A stretch of DNA of 64,000 nt, taken from contig NZ_AHOO02000009.1 of assembly GCF_000244755.1 (NCBI RefSeq), forward strand, positions 267,552 to 331,551. Reading direction: 5' to 3'. The stretch comes from Leptospira licerasiae serovar Varillal str. VAR 010. GTDB taxonomy: Bacteria; Spirochaetota; Leptospiria; Leptospirales; Leptospiraceae. The notes under the pieces are model-generated. The model saw only the letters and a list, made by a program, of their open reading frames with translations. It was not told where the DNA came from and did not search any database. Below, in pieces: positions 1 through 8,762 of this stretch; the stretch's first letter is position 1; every line of letters begins with the position of its first letter. The position numbers and the translations under genes were made by a program.

Positions 1-417
1 TATCTTTTTATGGAATTCGCTCAACACTTTCTCCAATCCTTGGGAGAAGATCGCTTGGACTTCCGGTTGATTCAAAATTCCTAAGATCAGATTTTTAGAA
101 GGAGCAGCCTGAGTTCCCGCGATAAATTCAACGATAGAATCCATGGATTCTTCCGAAAAAAATTCATCCGCAGAGGTATAGGGAAAAGCTTTCTCTATAG
201 GAAATTCTTCCGCTAAAACTTTTAGTTTTTCTTCGGGAAGACGGACGAGTCCCAATGCGGAAGGAGAGATCGAAAGATCTTCCGGGAAGATCTCCTCTAA
301 GCTGGATCTAAATAAAAAATGTAAACTTTTACGTATGCTATTTTCCAGAACTCCAGGGTAGGTAATCCAGTTCTCTACCTTAGTTTTACGGGAAACAAAT
401 CTTTTCCAAAATGCCAA
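1..417 (-). CDS. Hypothetical protein, N-terminal part (runs off left edge)
   Basis: Open reading frame on the minus strand that enters from the left edge, so only about the first 139 residues are visible. The start is taken as TTG at 415-417, because GAGGAG lies six bases upstream and the frame begins LAFWKRFVSRK. It starts 10 bp after the stop of the acyltransferase gene at 428, so the two are probably co-transcribed. The visible part is soluble, rich in Glu, Leu and Ser, with no membrane segment or motif that I recognise. Function unknown. Confidence 0.6.
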   Translation of the reverse strand, partial: MAFWKRFVSRKTKVENWITYPGVLENSIRKSLHFLFRSSLEEIFPEDLSISPSALGLVRLPEEKLKVLAEEFPIEKAFPYTSADEFFSEESMDSIVEFIAGTQAAPSKNLILGILNQPEVQAIFSQGLEKVLSEFHKKI

Positions 418-427
418 AAGTTACTCC

Positions 428-1570
428 TCAGGCTGCTTTGATCGTGGACCAAACCGTATCCAATTTAGTAAGATGGTACGTGAGTTGGTTTCTATGATAT
501 AAGACCAAATTTTTCTTTTTTAGATTATGAAGATCTTTCGGGATCTGAAATAATTTTTCCAAGAAAACTATATCGTTGCCTTCTAATCTAAGGAAGCCGC
601 CTTTTTTGGCCTTCTCTAAAAAAGAATCGAATGCGTGTTTTAGAGCATCCGTTTTGAATTTTTCGGAAATATAGATTTCAGGATGAGTATTTTTGATCTT
701 CTCGGCTAAAGAAGTGAGAAGTGAAAATAATTTTTCCTTACTTTCTTTCGCTTTCCCTTCGAATTTTAAGACCAAGTAAGATGCTAAATTCCCCGCCGTG
801 ATCGTGTATCCGCTACCTAATTTTTCTTTTACTATGCTGGAAACTTGGTCCGCATCTGCGTTTTCCGGAATAGGGAATTGTTCTCCATAACCTATATGGA
901 GTTCGGATTTTTTAGAGGAAAAATAATCGTAAGTCAATGTGAAGGAAGTAAAATTCAAATTTTTGAATTTAGATCTGAGAAAGTACACACCCTTTTTGAC
1001 CTGAGCCATATATCCGTCTTGGTTAAACACTCCCTCCGGAAAAAGAAAAAGGTTCCTTCCTTCCGAGATCCTGTCGGAAAGATAACCCCATTCTTGATCT
1101 ACCATATCTCTTAAGAGCCCTTTTTTCAGGAGCTCTCTTGCGTTATCTCGGAACGGTCTTTTGATCGGAACACAACCTATATAATCCAAATATTTCGGGA
1201 TGATCCCCGATTTATCTATAAGCAGGAAAAATAATTTAAGAAGTCCTTTGGGTTTGAATTCCTTCACTAAAAAATCTTTTCCTAATATATCTTCTCTTGC
1301 AGGGATCGCGAATTTAATAGAAGGATGGATATGAGGATAGACTGCCGCAAGAGCGGGAACATCTCCTTCCCAAACATGGTTTGCCATAAGGACGGAAGGA
1401 TAGGGGGCTTCTAAAATTTTATTAGGATTACTTGCCGGGAAATGTTCTTCGAAACCATCGAATAGTATTCCTCTCGCCTTGAATACGATCCTGATCAAAA
1501 AACTGTAAGTTTTAGTAGTATATACAGGCTGTACTTGTTTTGAAGTTTCTTTTTCAGTAACTGGATCCAT
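428..1570 (-). CDS. PlsC-like lysophospholipid acyltransferase
   Basis: 380-residue acyltransferase of the PlsC/LPLAT superfamily. The catalytic HX4D box is NHVWEGD (H65, D70), and the FPEG substrate-binding motif is at 177-180 (LFLFPEG). The family transfers acyl chains from acyl-CoA or acyl-ACP to lysophospholipid-type acceptors at the inner face of the cytoplasmic membrane. A hydrophobic stretch lies around residues 111-118. It is longer than a typical PlsC (about 240 aa), and the extra C-terminal 150 residues have no motif I recognise, so the acceptor may not be lysophosphatidate. It lies 17 bp downstream of alanine racemase on the same strand, which suggests an envelope-related operon. 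Confidence 0.8.
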   Translation of the reverse strand: MDPVTEKETSKQVQPVYTTKTYSFLIRIVFKARGILFDGFEEHFPASNPNKILEAPYPSVLMANHVWEGDVPALAAVYPHIHPSIKFAIPAREDILGKDFLVKEFKPKGLLKLFFLLIDKSGIIPKYLDYIGCVPIKRPFRDNARELLKKGLLRDMVDQEWGYLSDRISEGRNLFLFPEGVFNQDGYMAQVKKGVYFLRSKFKNLNFTSFTLTYDYFSSKKSELHIGYGEQFPIPENADADQVSSIVKEKLGSGYTITAGNLASYLVLKFEGKAKESKEKLFSLLTSLAEKIKNTHPEIYISEKFKTDALKHAFDSFLEKAKKGGFLRLEGNDIVFLEKLFQIPKDLHNLKKKNLVLYHRNQLTYHLTKLDTVWSTIKAA

Positions 1571-1587
1571 ACAGTTCTATTCTCTCT

Positions 1588-2721
1588 TTATTCTTCTATT
1601 TTTTTCGGGACCGACTCGCTGATCCGAGTGGTAACTTCGTAATTGATCGTATAAGTCCAGTTGGCATGATCGTCTGCGGAGATTTCTTCTTCTCCTTCTT
1701 TGCCTATGATAGTAACTACATCTCCGATCTCTGCTCCCGGAATATGTGTGATATCCAACATGGTCATGTTCATACAGATCCTTCCCAGGATCTTCGCTCT
1801 TTTTCCCTTTACCAGCATGACCCCGTTATTGGAAAGTTTGCGGTCTAATCCTTCGTAATAACCTACGGGTACAACAGCGATCCTTGTAGGCGCGCTTGTT
1901 TGGTATGTGGAACCGTAGCCAACATAACTATCTTCCGGAACGATCTTGGTATGAACGATCCTAGACTTCCAGGAAAGAACAGGAGAAAGATTGAAATCTT
2001 TTTTGCCGCTTAGATGCAAAGAAAGTCTAGTCTGTAAACTCGGCCAAAGCCCGTATAAAGAGATCCCCACACGCACTAGATCGTAATGAGCTTCCGGAAA
2101 TAACATGGTAGATGCGGAAGCGCATGCATGTTTGACCAAATTTTTAAATCCGAATTTCTCCGCGAGAAGGATGGCTTCTGAAAAAGCTTTCATTTGTTCT
2201 TTGGAATACTTTTGCTCTAATACATCTTCCGTGCTAGCAAAATGTGTCGCGATCCCATCAATTTTCAGACCTTCCGATTTGATTTCGGAAAGAGTTCTTT
2301 CCAAGTCTGCGCCGAAAAAACCAAGCCGGGCCATCCCGGTATCCACCTTCAGATGTATCTGAGGAGAAGGTTTACAATTCGTTAAAATTCTGACTTCTTC
2401 CGTTCGAGAGACTATGATCCAAAAATTCGGATCAGAAACTTCGGAAGTTCTTTCTGCAAGGCCGGGAATTTCTCCCATGATCAAGATCTTGAACTCAGAA
2501 TATTTCTCACGGAGAAGTTTTGCTTCTTCCAAAGAATTTACTCCGAAAAGATCAGCTCCTCCCTGGTAAGCGAGCTCGGCAGTCTCTAAAAGACCATGAC
2601 CGTACGCGTTGGATTTAATGACCGCAGTGAGTAAAGTTTTAGGGGAAAGAAGGGCGCGAAAATTTTTCAGGTTTGCCGAGATCGCCGCTCTGGAAAGTTC
2701 TATCCAAGTTCTGTCTTTCAT
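1588..2721 (-). CDS. alr: Alanine racemase
   Basis: 377 residues, normal length for the family. This PLP enzyme interconverts L- and D-alanine and supplies D-Ala for peptidoglycan. The PLP-lysine motif AVIKSNAYGHG is near the N-terminus (K36). The second catalytic region with the conserved Tyr is in YVGYGSTYQT, and the C-terminal beta domain has GRICMNMTMLDIT (Met-Asn-Met typical of Alr). It begins with MKDRTWIELSRAAI, the usual W(I/V)E(I/L) start, which supports the ATG at 2721. It is probably the first gene of a minus-strand operon with the acyltransferase. Confidence 0.95.
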   Translation of the reverse strand: MKDRTWIELSRAAISANLKNFRALLSPKTLLTAVIKSNAYGHGLLETAELAYQGGADLFGVNSLEEAKLLREKYSEFKILIMGEIPGLAERTSEVSDPNFWIIVSRTEEVRILTNCKPSPQIHLKVDTGMARLGFFGADLERTLSEIKSEGLKIDGIATHFASTEDVLEQKYSKEQMKAFSEAILLAEKFGFKNLVKHACASASTMLFPEAHYDLVRVGISLYGLWPSLQTRLSLHLSGKKDFNLSPVLSWKSRIVHTKIVPEDSYVGYGSTYQTSAPTRIAVVPVGYYEGLDRKLSNNGVMLVKGKRAKILGRICMNMTMLDITHIPGAEIGDVVTIIGKEGEEEISADDHANWTYTINYEVTTRISESVPKKIEE

Positions 2722-2881
2722 TCTTTGAAATTAGCGCAAGATCTTCAGTCATGAGCCTCTTTTACGGCCAGCCTGTCATTCGGATTTTTCCTTTCAACCG
2801 GGAGGAAAAAAGGGTTTCCCGAGCGGGGAAATACAAACAGACTGCCCGGGAAACGGCTAAACAAATCCTCAGGATTCCCGG

Positions 2882-3370
2882 ATGAAACAATATAAAGTAG
2901 TACAAACTTTCCCAGTTCCCCTCCAAGATCTACTCAGAGCGAGGGAAGATAGATATAAATATTTAGATAGATTCCCCGAATTGAAAAACGTGGAATTATT
3001 GGAGGAAAGAAAAGAGGGAAACAAAGTTTACCAAAAAAGAAAGGTAAAGTTAGCCGAATCCCTGCCAAAGGTGCTTGCCACACTTCTTTCGGATCCTTCT
3101 CTTTTAGAAGATTCTGTATTCGATATTTCCACCAACACCCACGAGTTTACGATCGCTCCTCCAGGAAACGATTCTATCGTTACTATCAAAGGATTCTCCG
3201 TATACAAGGAGCTTGGCCCAAATGAATCGGAGAGAAGTTACGAGGTAAAAGTAAGCTCCGGAGTATTTTTAATGGGCTCCGTGATCGAAACGGTTATCGA
3301 AGAGATCCATAGACATTCCTTGGAGAAGGACAAAAACTCCATCTCGGAATTCCTGAAAAAGGGAGATTGA
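2882..3370 (+). CDS. DUF2505-like protein
   Basis: 162-residue cytoplasmic protein with a beta-rich pattern. It resembles the DUF2505 family (SRPBCC/START-like fold) in its opening (YKVVQTFPVP) and in alternating charged and hydrophobic strands. There is no signal peptide, membrane segment or catalytic motif. It is transcribed divergently from alr, so the 160-bp gap 2722-2881 should hold both promoters. The family assignment is from memory of its general pattern and is only moderately secure. Confidence 0.55.
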   Translation: MKQYKVVQTFPVPLQDLLRAREDRYKYLDRFPELKNVELLEERKEGNKVYQKRKVKLAESLPKVLATLLSDPSLLEDSVFDISTNTHEFTIAPPGNDSIVTIKGFSVYKELGPNESERSYEVKVSSGVFLMGSVIETVIEEIHRHSLEKDKNSISEFLKKGD

Positions 3371-3594
3371 GATTTGAATAGCGGTTCTATAAACTTTGCG
3401 TCCTAGCGTCTCTGCGTGAGAAAAAAAAGAACGAGAGTTTGCTGTAACGGGAGTTATTGATTTACTATTGCGGCAGCGATGCGTAGGGCTTGTCCCACCG
3501 AAGGTGGGATGAGGCGGACTCGCCGAACCCGAAGCAGCGCGATCGGGCGATAGCGACGAGCCGCCCAAGTCCTTTCAGATTTTTGTCGAAGTTA
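3371..3594. repeat. GC-rich intergenic element with stem-loops
   Basis: No gene is seen here. The stretch is much richer in GC than its surroundings and contains a perfect CCCACC-GAA-GGTGGG hairpin at about 3495-3510 and a run of short GC-rich inverted motifs to about 3575. It opens with TTTGCGTCCTAGCGTCTCTG. It looks like a dispersed intergenic repeat rather than a coding region. The open frame across it on the minus strand (3269-3568) is low-complexity and overlaps the gene before it. Confidence 0.4.
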
Positions 3595-4005
3595 CTACAA
3601 ATTTAGATCCGATTTGTCCGGTAATCCTGGCTTAATGAGCAAAAGTTCTTCTCCCAAATTGAAGATTCCCCAAGCCGGCATAGATCCTTGTATCGACGGC
3701 AATATTTCGGAGAATCTATCGTCGGAGAGGATGGTTTCGTAGTCAGGATCTTCTTCTTCCAATCGCAAGATGCTCCAACCTAAAGAATCTAATTCCTCTA
3801 GGAGTGTGGTACTTACGCCACACTCTCCGCAGGCTTTTGGAGTTAAGATAAGTACGATCCCTTTTTTTTCATTCTTCTCCGCGTTAGAGATCGCTTCCTG
3901 TTTGGAATGAAAAACAAAAGAAGAAGTTTTCCAAAAGAGTAACTTGTCTCTCTTCGTATAAATCAGCGTACCTAAAATAACCCAAAAAACCCCGAAAAAG
4001 CTCAA
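3595..4005 (-). CDS. Membrane-anchored thioredoxin-like protein
   Basis: 136 residues with one N-terminal membrane segment (FFGVFWVILGTLIY) and then a soluble domain. That domain carries CGEC (in TPKACGECGVSTTLL) after a beta strand (KGIVLILTP), which is the position of the redox CxxC of thioredoxin folds. A cis-Pro-like segment follows (SMPAWGIF). It may be a periplasm-facing or cytoplasmic membrane-tethered redox protein. The start is TTG at 4003-4005 and the ribosome site is weak, so a start further upstream is possible. Confidence 0.5.
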   Translation of the reverse strand: MSFFGVFWVILGTLIYTKRDKLLFWKTSSFVFHSKQEAISNAEKNEKKGIVLILTPKACGECGVSTTLLEELDSLGWSILRLEEEDPDYETILSDDRFSEILPSIQGSMPAWGIFNLGEELLLIKPGLPDKSDLNL

Positions 4006-4234
4006 AAGGACCCATTTTTGAATTCGTATGTTTTTGATATTCTTACTCCTAGTGGAATTCTCTAGCTAAACTCGTCAGAAAATTCTAATCTTATATCTTT
4101 GCAGGATCTTCCGATCTTAGAAAAAGCTGTACAGAAAAAATAAATATAAATTTACGTAGAGAGTTGACAAAAAAACATAGTCATACGCATGCTCGGTTAC
4201 TAACCAGAATCGGTTCGGAGGTGTCAGGCAGTAG

Positions 4235-4621
4235 ATGAACGCATTGGGAAAGCACGTAATTGCAGAATTTTATGAGTGTGATTACGAGACCATCAACAAT
4301 CACGAATTGGTAGAAGATATCATGTTGAAGGCAGTCGACCTCTCCGGTGCCACCACAGTTAAATCTGTTTTTCATAGATTTAGCCCGTTTGGTGTGAGCG
4401 GTGTGGTTGTCGTGAGCGAATCCCATTTCGCCATACATACCTGGCCAGAATACGGTTATTGCGCTATCGACGTCTTTACTTGCGGAGACTTGATCGATAA
4501 TCAGGCAGCTTTGGAATATCTCAAGGAACGCTTCGGCTCAAAGAGCATCTCCGTAGTGGAAATGAAGCGCGGTTTGTTGAAACTTGGCGTAGACCTACCT
4601 CACAAACCAGTTGGGAAATAA
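4235..4621 (+). CDS. speD: S-adenosylmethionine decarboxylase proenzyme
   Basis: 128-residue class 1 bacterial SpeD (SpeH type). It decarboxylates SAM to provide the aminopropyl donor for spermidine. Self-cleavage between E62 and S63 in VSESHFAIHTWPE would create the pyruvoyl group; H68 and C83 (VFTCGD) are the other conserved catalytic residues. A TTGACA -35-like box at 4164-4169 lies upstream. It heads a polyamine operon: the SET-SpeD fusion follows after 114 bp, then speE. The gap 4622-4735 contains a TCCGGC-AGA-GCCGGA stem-loop and an AAGGAGAGG ribosome site for the next gene. Confidence 0.93.
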   Translation: MNALGKHVIAEFYECDYETINNHELVEDIMLKAVDLSGATTVKSVFHRFSPFGVSGVVVVSESHFAIHTWPEYGYCAIDVFTCGDLIDNQAALEYLKERFGSKSISVVEMKRGLLKLGVDLPHKPVGK

Positions 4622-4735
4622 GTATCTTCTCTCCGGCAGAGCCGGAAACACCCTAATTGATAAAGACGAGTTCCCCTCTCCGGGAGGAAGGGTCGACTTC
4701 ACTTATTTTCAAACTTTAAGGAGAGGTATCAGAGT

Positions 4736-5602
4736 ATGAGCCTAAAGATCCAAGACCAACTTAAAATAGTTAATCGTTTTTCTTATCTAAGAAACAGTAT
4801 CGAAATCGCGACTACCGACAAGGGCGAAGCTTTCCTTTTCACTAAGGAAACTATCTCTGCGGGAGAAGTTGTAGCAGTTTGGGGAGGAAAAGCAGTTCAT
4901 AAAAATGAACTCGCAGGACTTTCCGGACTTTCCTCTCCTCATAGAGTCCATAAGGATTTCTATCTGGTTTCTCCTTTGCATGATGATGGGATCGATTCCG
5001 TTCATTATATCCGCCAATCTGCGGATGCTAACTGTGGTTTTCAGGGAGATATTACTCTGGTTGCACTTCGTGACATCGAAGCCGGCCAAGAGATCACTTA
5101 TCATCCTGCGATGAAAAACCCCGAACTCGCATGGGCTCGCAACGAAGAGGCAGAAATCGTCCGTAAACGTTTCAACGGAAGTTTCCCTACTTATATCCAG
5201 TCCAAGATCGAATCCGATCCTGAATTGAAAGTGTATGAACCTTTCAAAGACGGAGCTTGGGGACTTCTCACTTCCATCGATTTGGAAAACTGTGATGCAG
5301 CTCTTATCCGTGATGCGGATGCAATTAAACAATACGTAGTAGAACTATGTGATTTGATCGAAATGAAACGTTTCGGTGAGACCCAAGTAGTTTACTTCGG
5401 AGAAGACGATCGTGTAGCAGGTTATTCCATGGTGCAGTTGATCGAGACTTCTTGTATCTCTGCTCACTTCGCAAACGATACCAATACTTCTTATATCGAT
5501 ATCTTCTCTTGTAAAGGATACGATCCTAAAGTTGCGGCTGAGTTTACTCGCAAATTTTTCAAAGGCGCGGCAATGCGTCTTACAGTAACAAACCGCTTCT
5601 AA
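4736..5602 (+). CDS. SET domain - SpeD-like fusion protein
   Basis: 288 residues with two parts. Residues about 15-130 form a SET-type domain (GEAFLFTKETISAGE, then QSADANCGFQGDITLVALRDIEAGQEITY, the place of the SET NHxCxPN and GEExxxDY motifs). Residues about 170-288 resemble S-adenosylmethionine decarboxylase: aligned to the neighbouring SpeD, S239, H244 and C259 (IDIFSC) match its S63, H68 and C83, but the residue before the processing Ser is Thr, not Glu. Placement between speD and speE suggests a polyamine role, perhaps with an altered amino-acid substrate or as a SAM-binding regulator. Whether it self-processes cannot be told from sequence. Confidence 0.75.
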   Translation: MSLKIQDQLKIVNRFSYLRNSIEIATTDKGEAFLFTKETISAGEVVAVWGGKAVHKNELAGLSGLSSPHRVHKDFYLVSPLHDDGIDSVHYIRQSADANCGFQGDITLVALRDIEAGQEITYHPAMKNPELAWARNEEAEIVRKRFNGSFPTYIQSKIESDPELKVYEPFKDGAWGLLTSIDLENCDAALIRDADAIKQYVVELCDLIEMKRFGETQVVYFGEDDRVAGYSMVQLIETSCISAHFANDTNTSYIDIFSCKGYDPKVAAEFTRKFFKGAAMRLTVTNRF

Positions 5603-5611
5603 GAGGTAATA

Positions 5612-6454
5612 TTGGAACTTTGGCTGGACGAGACCCTCGAGTTACCTAACGGAAGGGCTCTCAAGATTAGAGTGAAGGAGTTCTTGCATTCTCGTAAGAC
5701 TCCTTTTCAAAAAATAGACGTATTCGAATCTCAAAGTTTCGGCAGAATGTTCACTCTGGACGGAGTGGTCATGATGACCGAGGCCGATGAGTTTGCGTAT
5801 CATGAAATGATCGCTCATGTCCCTATGATGAGCCATCCGAATCCTGAAAAGGTTCTCGTGATCGGTGGCGGGGACGGAGGTACAGTTCGTGAGATCCTAA
5901 AACACCCGTCCGTAAAAGAAGTACATCTTTGCGAAATAGACAAAGGTGTTGTGGATGTTTGCTACGAGTATTTCCCTGAGATCGCAAATGCGATGAAAGA
6001 CCCTCGAGTAAAACACGCGTACGAAGACGGAGCAAAATACGTTCAGGACTATAAGGAATACTTCGACGTTATCTGCGTGGATTCTTCCGATCCTGTCGGC
6101 CCTGCAGAAGTTTTATTCAAAAGACCTTTCTATGAGACAATGGCGGCTTCCTTGAAACAAGGAGGGATCTGTACCACTCAGGCGGAAAGTTTTTACTATC
6201 ACGGAAAAGTAATTAAGGAATTATTCCAATTCATTCCGGAAGTTTTCGATCATTGCGGATATTATTTCACAGTGGTTCCTACGTATCCTTCCGGGATCAT
6301 AGGTTTTACCTACTGTTCCAAAGGACCCGATCCTTATAAGGTCCAGCCGGATCCGAACCGAGTTCCGAAAGGATTAAAATATTACTCTGCCGAGATCCAT
6401 AAGGCTGCGTTTACTCTTCCTCCTTTTGCGCAAGAGTACATCGTAAGGAAATAA
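5612..6454 (+). CDS. speE: Spermidine synthase
   Basis: 280-residue aminopropyltransferase that joins decarboxylated SAM and putrescine to give spermidine and methylthioadenosine. Motifs are the glycine-rich VLVIGGGDGGTVREILKH, the acidic CEIDKGVVD, and DVICVDSSDPVGPAEVLF with the catalytic Asp. It starts with TTG at 5612 (ELWLDETLELPNG), nine bases after the SET-SpeD stop. Its stop overlaps the pyrF start (TAATG), so the four genes from speD to pyrF are likely one transcript. Confidence 0.95.
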   Translation: MELWLDETLELPNGRALKIRVKEFLHSRKTPFQKIDVFESQSFGRMFTLDGVVMMTEADEFAYHEMIAHVPMMSHPNPEKVLVIGGGDGGTVREILKHPSVKEVHLCEIDKGVVDVCYEYFPEIANAMKDPRVKHAYEDGAKYVQDYKEYFDVICVDSSDPVGPAEVLFKRPFYETMAASLKQGGICTTQAESFYYHGKVIKELFQFIPEVFDHCGYYFTVVPTYPSGIIGFTYCSKGPDPYKVQPDPNRVPKGLKYYSAEIHKAAFTLPPFAQEYIVRK

Positions 6455-7263
6455 TGGATTTCTATTCCAAATTCGTAAAAAGAAGGGAGAAGTTAAACTC
6501 CCTTCTTTGCGTTGGGATAGACCCTGATGTTACCAAACTCCCTCCTTCTTTAGAAAAATTTCCGGACAAACTATTCGTATTCTCCAGAGAGATCGTAGAT
6601 GCTACCGCAGAATATGCGGTCGCTTACAAACCGAATATTGCATTCTTCGAAGCATTCGGTTCCAAAGGAATAGAACAGTTCGAAAGACTGATCTCTCATA
6701 TCAAAACGAATCATCCTGAGATCCCAATCGTTGCAGATGCAAAACGAGGAGATTTGGACAATACCGCAAGGCAATACGCTAAGTTCTTTTTCAAAGAGTT
6801 AGGGGTGGATTCTCTGACTCTTTCTCCTTATATGGGATCTGATACGATCAAACCTTTTATAGAAGACGATTCTAAGATGGTATTCCTGCTTTGTTTGACT
6901 TCCAACCCGGATTCTGCGGAACTCCAACAAAAAACCTTTTCGGAAACCGGCAGAACTCTTTACAGAGAAGTAGCGGCATTGAGCGAAAAATTCCCCGTTA
7001 AGAATGTTGGATTAGTCGTAGGAGCCACACATCCAAAGGAATTATTAGAAATTCGTAAAGCTCATCCGGATCGAATCTTTTTGATCCCGGGTTACGGAGC
7101 ACAAGGCGCTTCCTTAGAAGAGGTGATTGCGGTTTGTGGGAAAAATTCCTTGGTCAACTCTTCTAGAAGTATTATCTTTTCTTCTTCCGGACCGGATTTT
7201 GCGGATGCCGCAGGAAAAGCAGCATCCTCCGTCGCGGAAGAGATGAGAAAGCTGCTGATTTAA
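6454..7263 (+). CDS. pyrF: Orotidine 5'-phosphate decarboxylase
   Basis: 269 residues, the long (type 2) form of PyrF. It converts OMP to UMP, the last step of pyrimidine synthesis. The catalytic motif is ADAKRGDLDNTARQYA (D95, K97, D100), and the N-terminal LLCVGIDPD strand is typical. The C-terminal LIPGYGAQGAS holds the phosphate-binding loop. It is translationally coupled to speE by a TAATG overlap. Nothing links it functionally to polyamines beyond shared transcription. Confidence 0.94.
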   Translation: MDFYSKFVKRREKLNSLLCVGIDPDVTKLPPSLEKFPDKLFVFSREIVDATAEYAVAYKPNIAFFEAFGSKGIEQFERLISHIKTNHPEIPIVADAKRGDLDNTARQYAKFFFKELGVDSLTLSPYMGSDTIKPFIEDDSKMVFLLCLTSNPDSAELQQKTFSETGRTLYREVAALSEKFPVKNVGLVVGATHPKELLEIRKAHPDRIFLIPGYGAQGASLEEVIAVCGKNSLVNSSRSIIFSSSGPDFADAAGKAASSVAEEMRKLLI

Positions 7264-7270
7264 TTCGAGA

Positions 7271-8053
7271 TTATTTTAAAGGTTCTTCTTCCTTAGGAAT
7301 ATCTTCTTTTTCAAGTTCTTCCTGTTTAGGTGCAGGTTCTTCTTCTTTCCGTTTTTCAGGAGATACGGTCTTATCGTCGGAGGAAGAGGAAGCAGAACCG
7401 AAATAATAACCGAAGCCGAAAATCCCGGAACCTTCCCCGTAGATGTACTTTTCTCCTTGGAAATGACGGTTGATAGAAGCACCTTCCAATTCTAAAAACA
7501 CAAAGCTACGTTCGAAATTCATCCGAACGCCGAGTTTGCCGTAAGCTCTTAATGTGGATTGTTTTGCGCCGATATCTGCGATCCCTAATCCGGCTCCGAT
7601 ATATGGATCGAATTTGGAACCTGGACGGAAATGAAGTGTAGGTCCCAGATCTAAAAATGTTTTGGAGAAGGTGACCTTATCGATTGCCGCGGCAGCAGCG
7701 AAATAATATCCGAAATGATTGAAGTCCGGAGCGGATAATATTATTGCAGAGGACATTTCCGTGGAACGATCTTGTGGAACGAAATAACCGCTTCGATTTA
7801 CTCCAACTTCAAAACCTAAATTTCTTGGATTGTATTCGAATCCTGCTCTGTAAGTTTCGGACCTTCCGGAAAGACCGTATTGATATTCAGCCTGTCCTGC
7901 ACCGATGCCTATTTTTGCTGTGAAAGGTGAGTATTGGGAACCTTCTCCGAATAGAGTAGAGGGTTCAGCAAATAAAGTAGAAGGAAGAATGGCGAAAATG
8001 CAAAGTACAAATTGGGATATTATTTTTTTCAAGGTTACGCGCTCTTGTATCAA
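7271..8053 (-). CDS. Outer-membrane beta-barrel-like protein
   Basis: Secreted protein of about 250-260 residues. The signal peptide reads LKKIISQFVLCIFAILPSTLFA; the best start is TTG at about 8032, although the frame is open from TTG at 8053. The body alternates aromatic and glycine residues in amphipathic strands (YQYGLSGRSETYRAGFEYN; FGYYFAAAAAIDKV; YIGAGLGIADIG), as in small OmpA/OmpW-like barrels. The C-terminal 40 residues are a Lys/Glu/Pro-rich tail. It ends 8 bp from pyrF, transcribed convergently. Ligand unknown. Confidence 0.6.
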   Translation of the reverse strand: MIQERVTLKKIISQFVLCIFAILPSTLFAEPSTLFGEGSQYSPFTAKIGIGAGQAEYQYGLSGRSETYRAGFEYNPRNLGFEVGVNRSGYFVPQDRSTEMSSAIILSAPDFNHFGYYFAAAAAIDKVTFSKTFLDLGPTLHFRPGSKFDPYIGAGLGIADIGAKQSTLRAYGKLGVRMNFERSFVFLELEGASINRHFQGEKYIYGEGSGIFGFGYYFGSASSSSDDKTVSPEKRKEEEPAPKQEELEKEDIPKEEEPLK

Positions 8054-8149
8054 AATCGTCTTACTTTACATATCCGGTCCTAACCCTAAAGGGGTCATTT
8101 GAAATTGGATTTGTTCTGAAAAAAATATGGGATATAAGAGAACTTAAAG

Positions 8150-8599
8150 TTGGAACTTTCAAAATTTTTGTCGGAACTCCTACAGGCTTATGCGGGCCCG
8201 GGATTGACCCTGATTTCTTTCGGAGCAGCCACCTTGCTTCCGTTCAGTTCCGAAGCGGTACTTATGGGAGCGATCTGGTCGGGTCTTTCTCCCGCAGAAG
8301 CTGTGTTCTGGGCCTCGATCGGAAATTGTGCCGCATGCGCATTCAATTATTCATTAGGTTATTGGTTTGGTAAAAAGATTGAGGCTAGGATTTCCGAATC
8401 CAAGACCTATGCTGGGTGGGCGGAAAGAATGTCCAGATGGGGGTACTGGGCTTTGGGATTTTCTTTTCTTCCCTTTGTAGGAGATCCAATTACGGTGCTC
8501 TCCGGATTTTTTCGCCAGAAGTTTTGGATTTTTGCTTTGGTAGTATTCTCACTTCGGATATTAAGATACATTGCGCTGGCTTATGGACTCGGCTTGTAA
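8150..8599 (+). CDS. YqaA/DedA-type small membrane protein
   Basis: 149 residues with four hydrophobic segments. It begins with TTG at 8150 (ELSKFLSELLQAYAGPGLTL). The pattern FGAATLLPFSSEAVLMGAIWSG followed by ASIGNCAACAFNYSLGYWFGKK and FLPFVGDPITVLSGFFR matches the YqaA branch of DedA/SNARE-associated membrane proteins: a Pro in the first re-entrant region and a GDP motif in the second. DedA proteins are proposed lipid flippases; the role of YqaA is not established. The 163-bp gap after it (8600-8762) holds no clear gene. Confidence 0.75.
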   Translation: MELSKFLSELLQAYAGPGLTLISFGAATLLPFSSEAVLMGAIWSGLSPAEAVFWASIGNCAACAFNYSLGYWFGKKIEARISESKTYAGWAERMSRWGYWALGFSFLPFVGDPITVLSGFFRQKFWIFALVVFSLRILRYIALAYGLGL

Positions 8600-8762
8600 T
8601 CTTTCAAAATACAGGAACTTGTAATATTCTTTTAATGGTCGAGTTTTGGAAAAAATTTCCAAACCAGAAAAGGATCGAACAAGTCTATAGAAAAGCCTTC
8701 TTGAGAAATGTCTGATAGAAGGAACTCCAATAAAACTAAAACAGAAAGGAAGAAGGAAGTTT

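Noticed and set aside
3269..3568. 99-codon minus-strand ORF
   Set aside because: Overlaps the DUF2505-like gene and the GC-rich element; low-complexity product.
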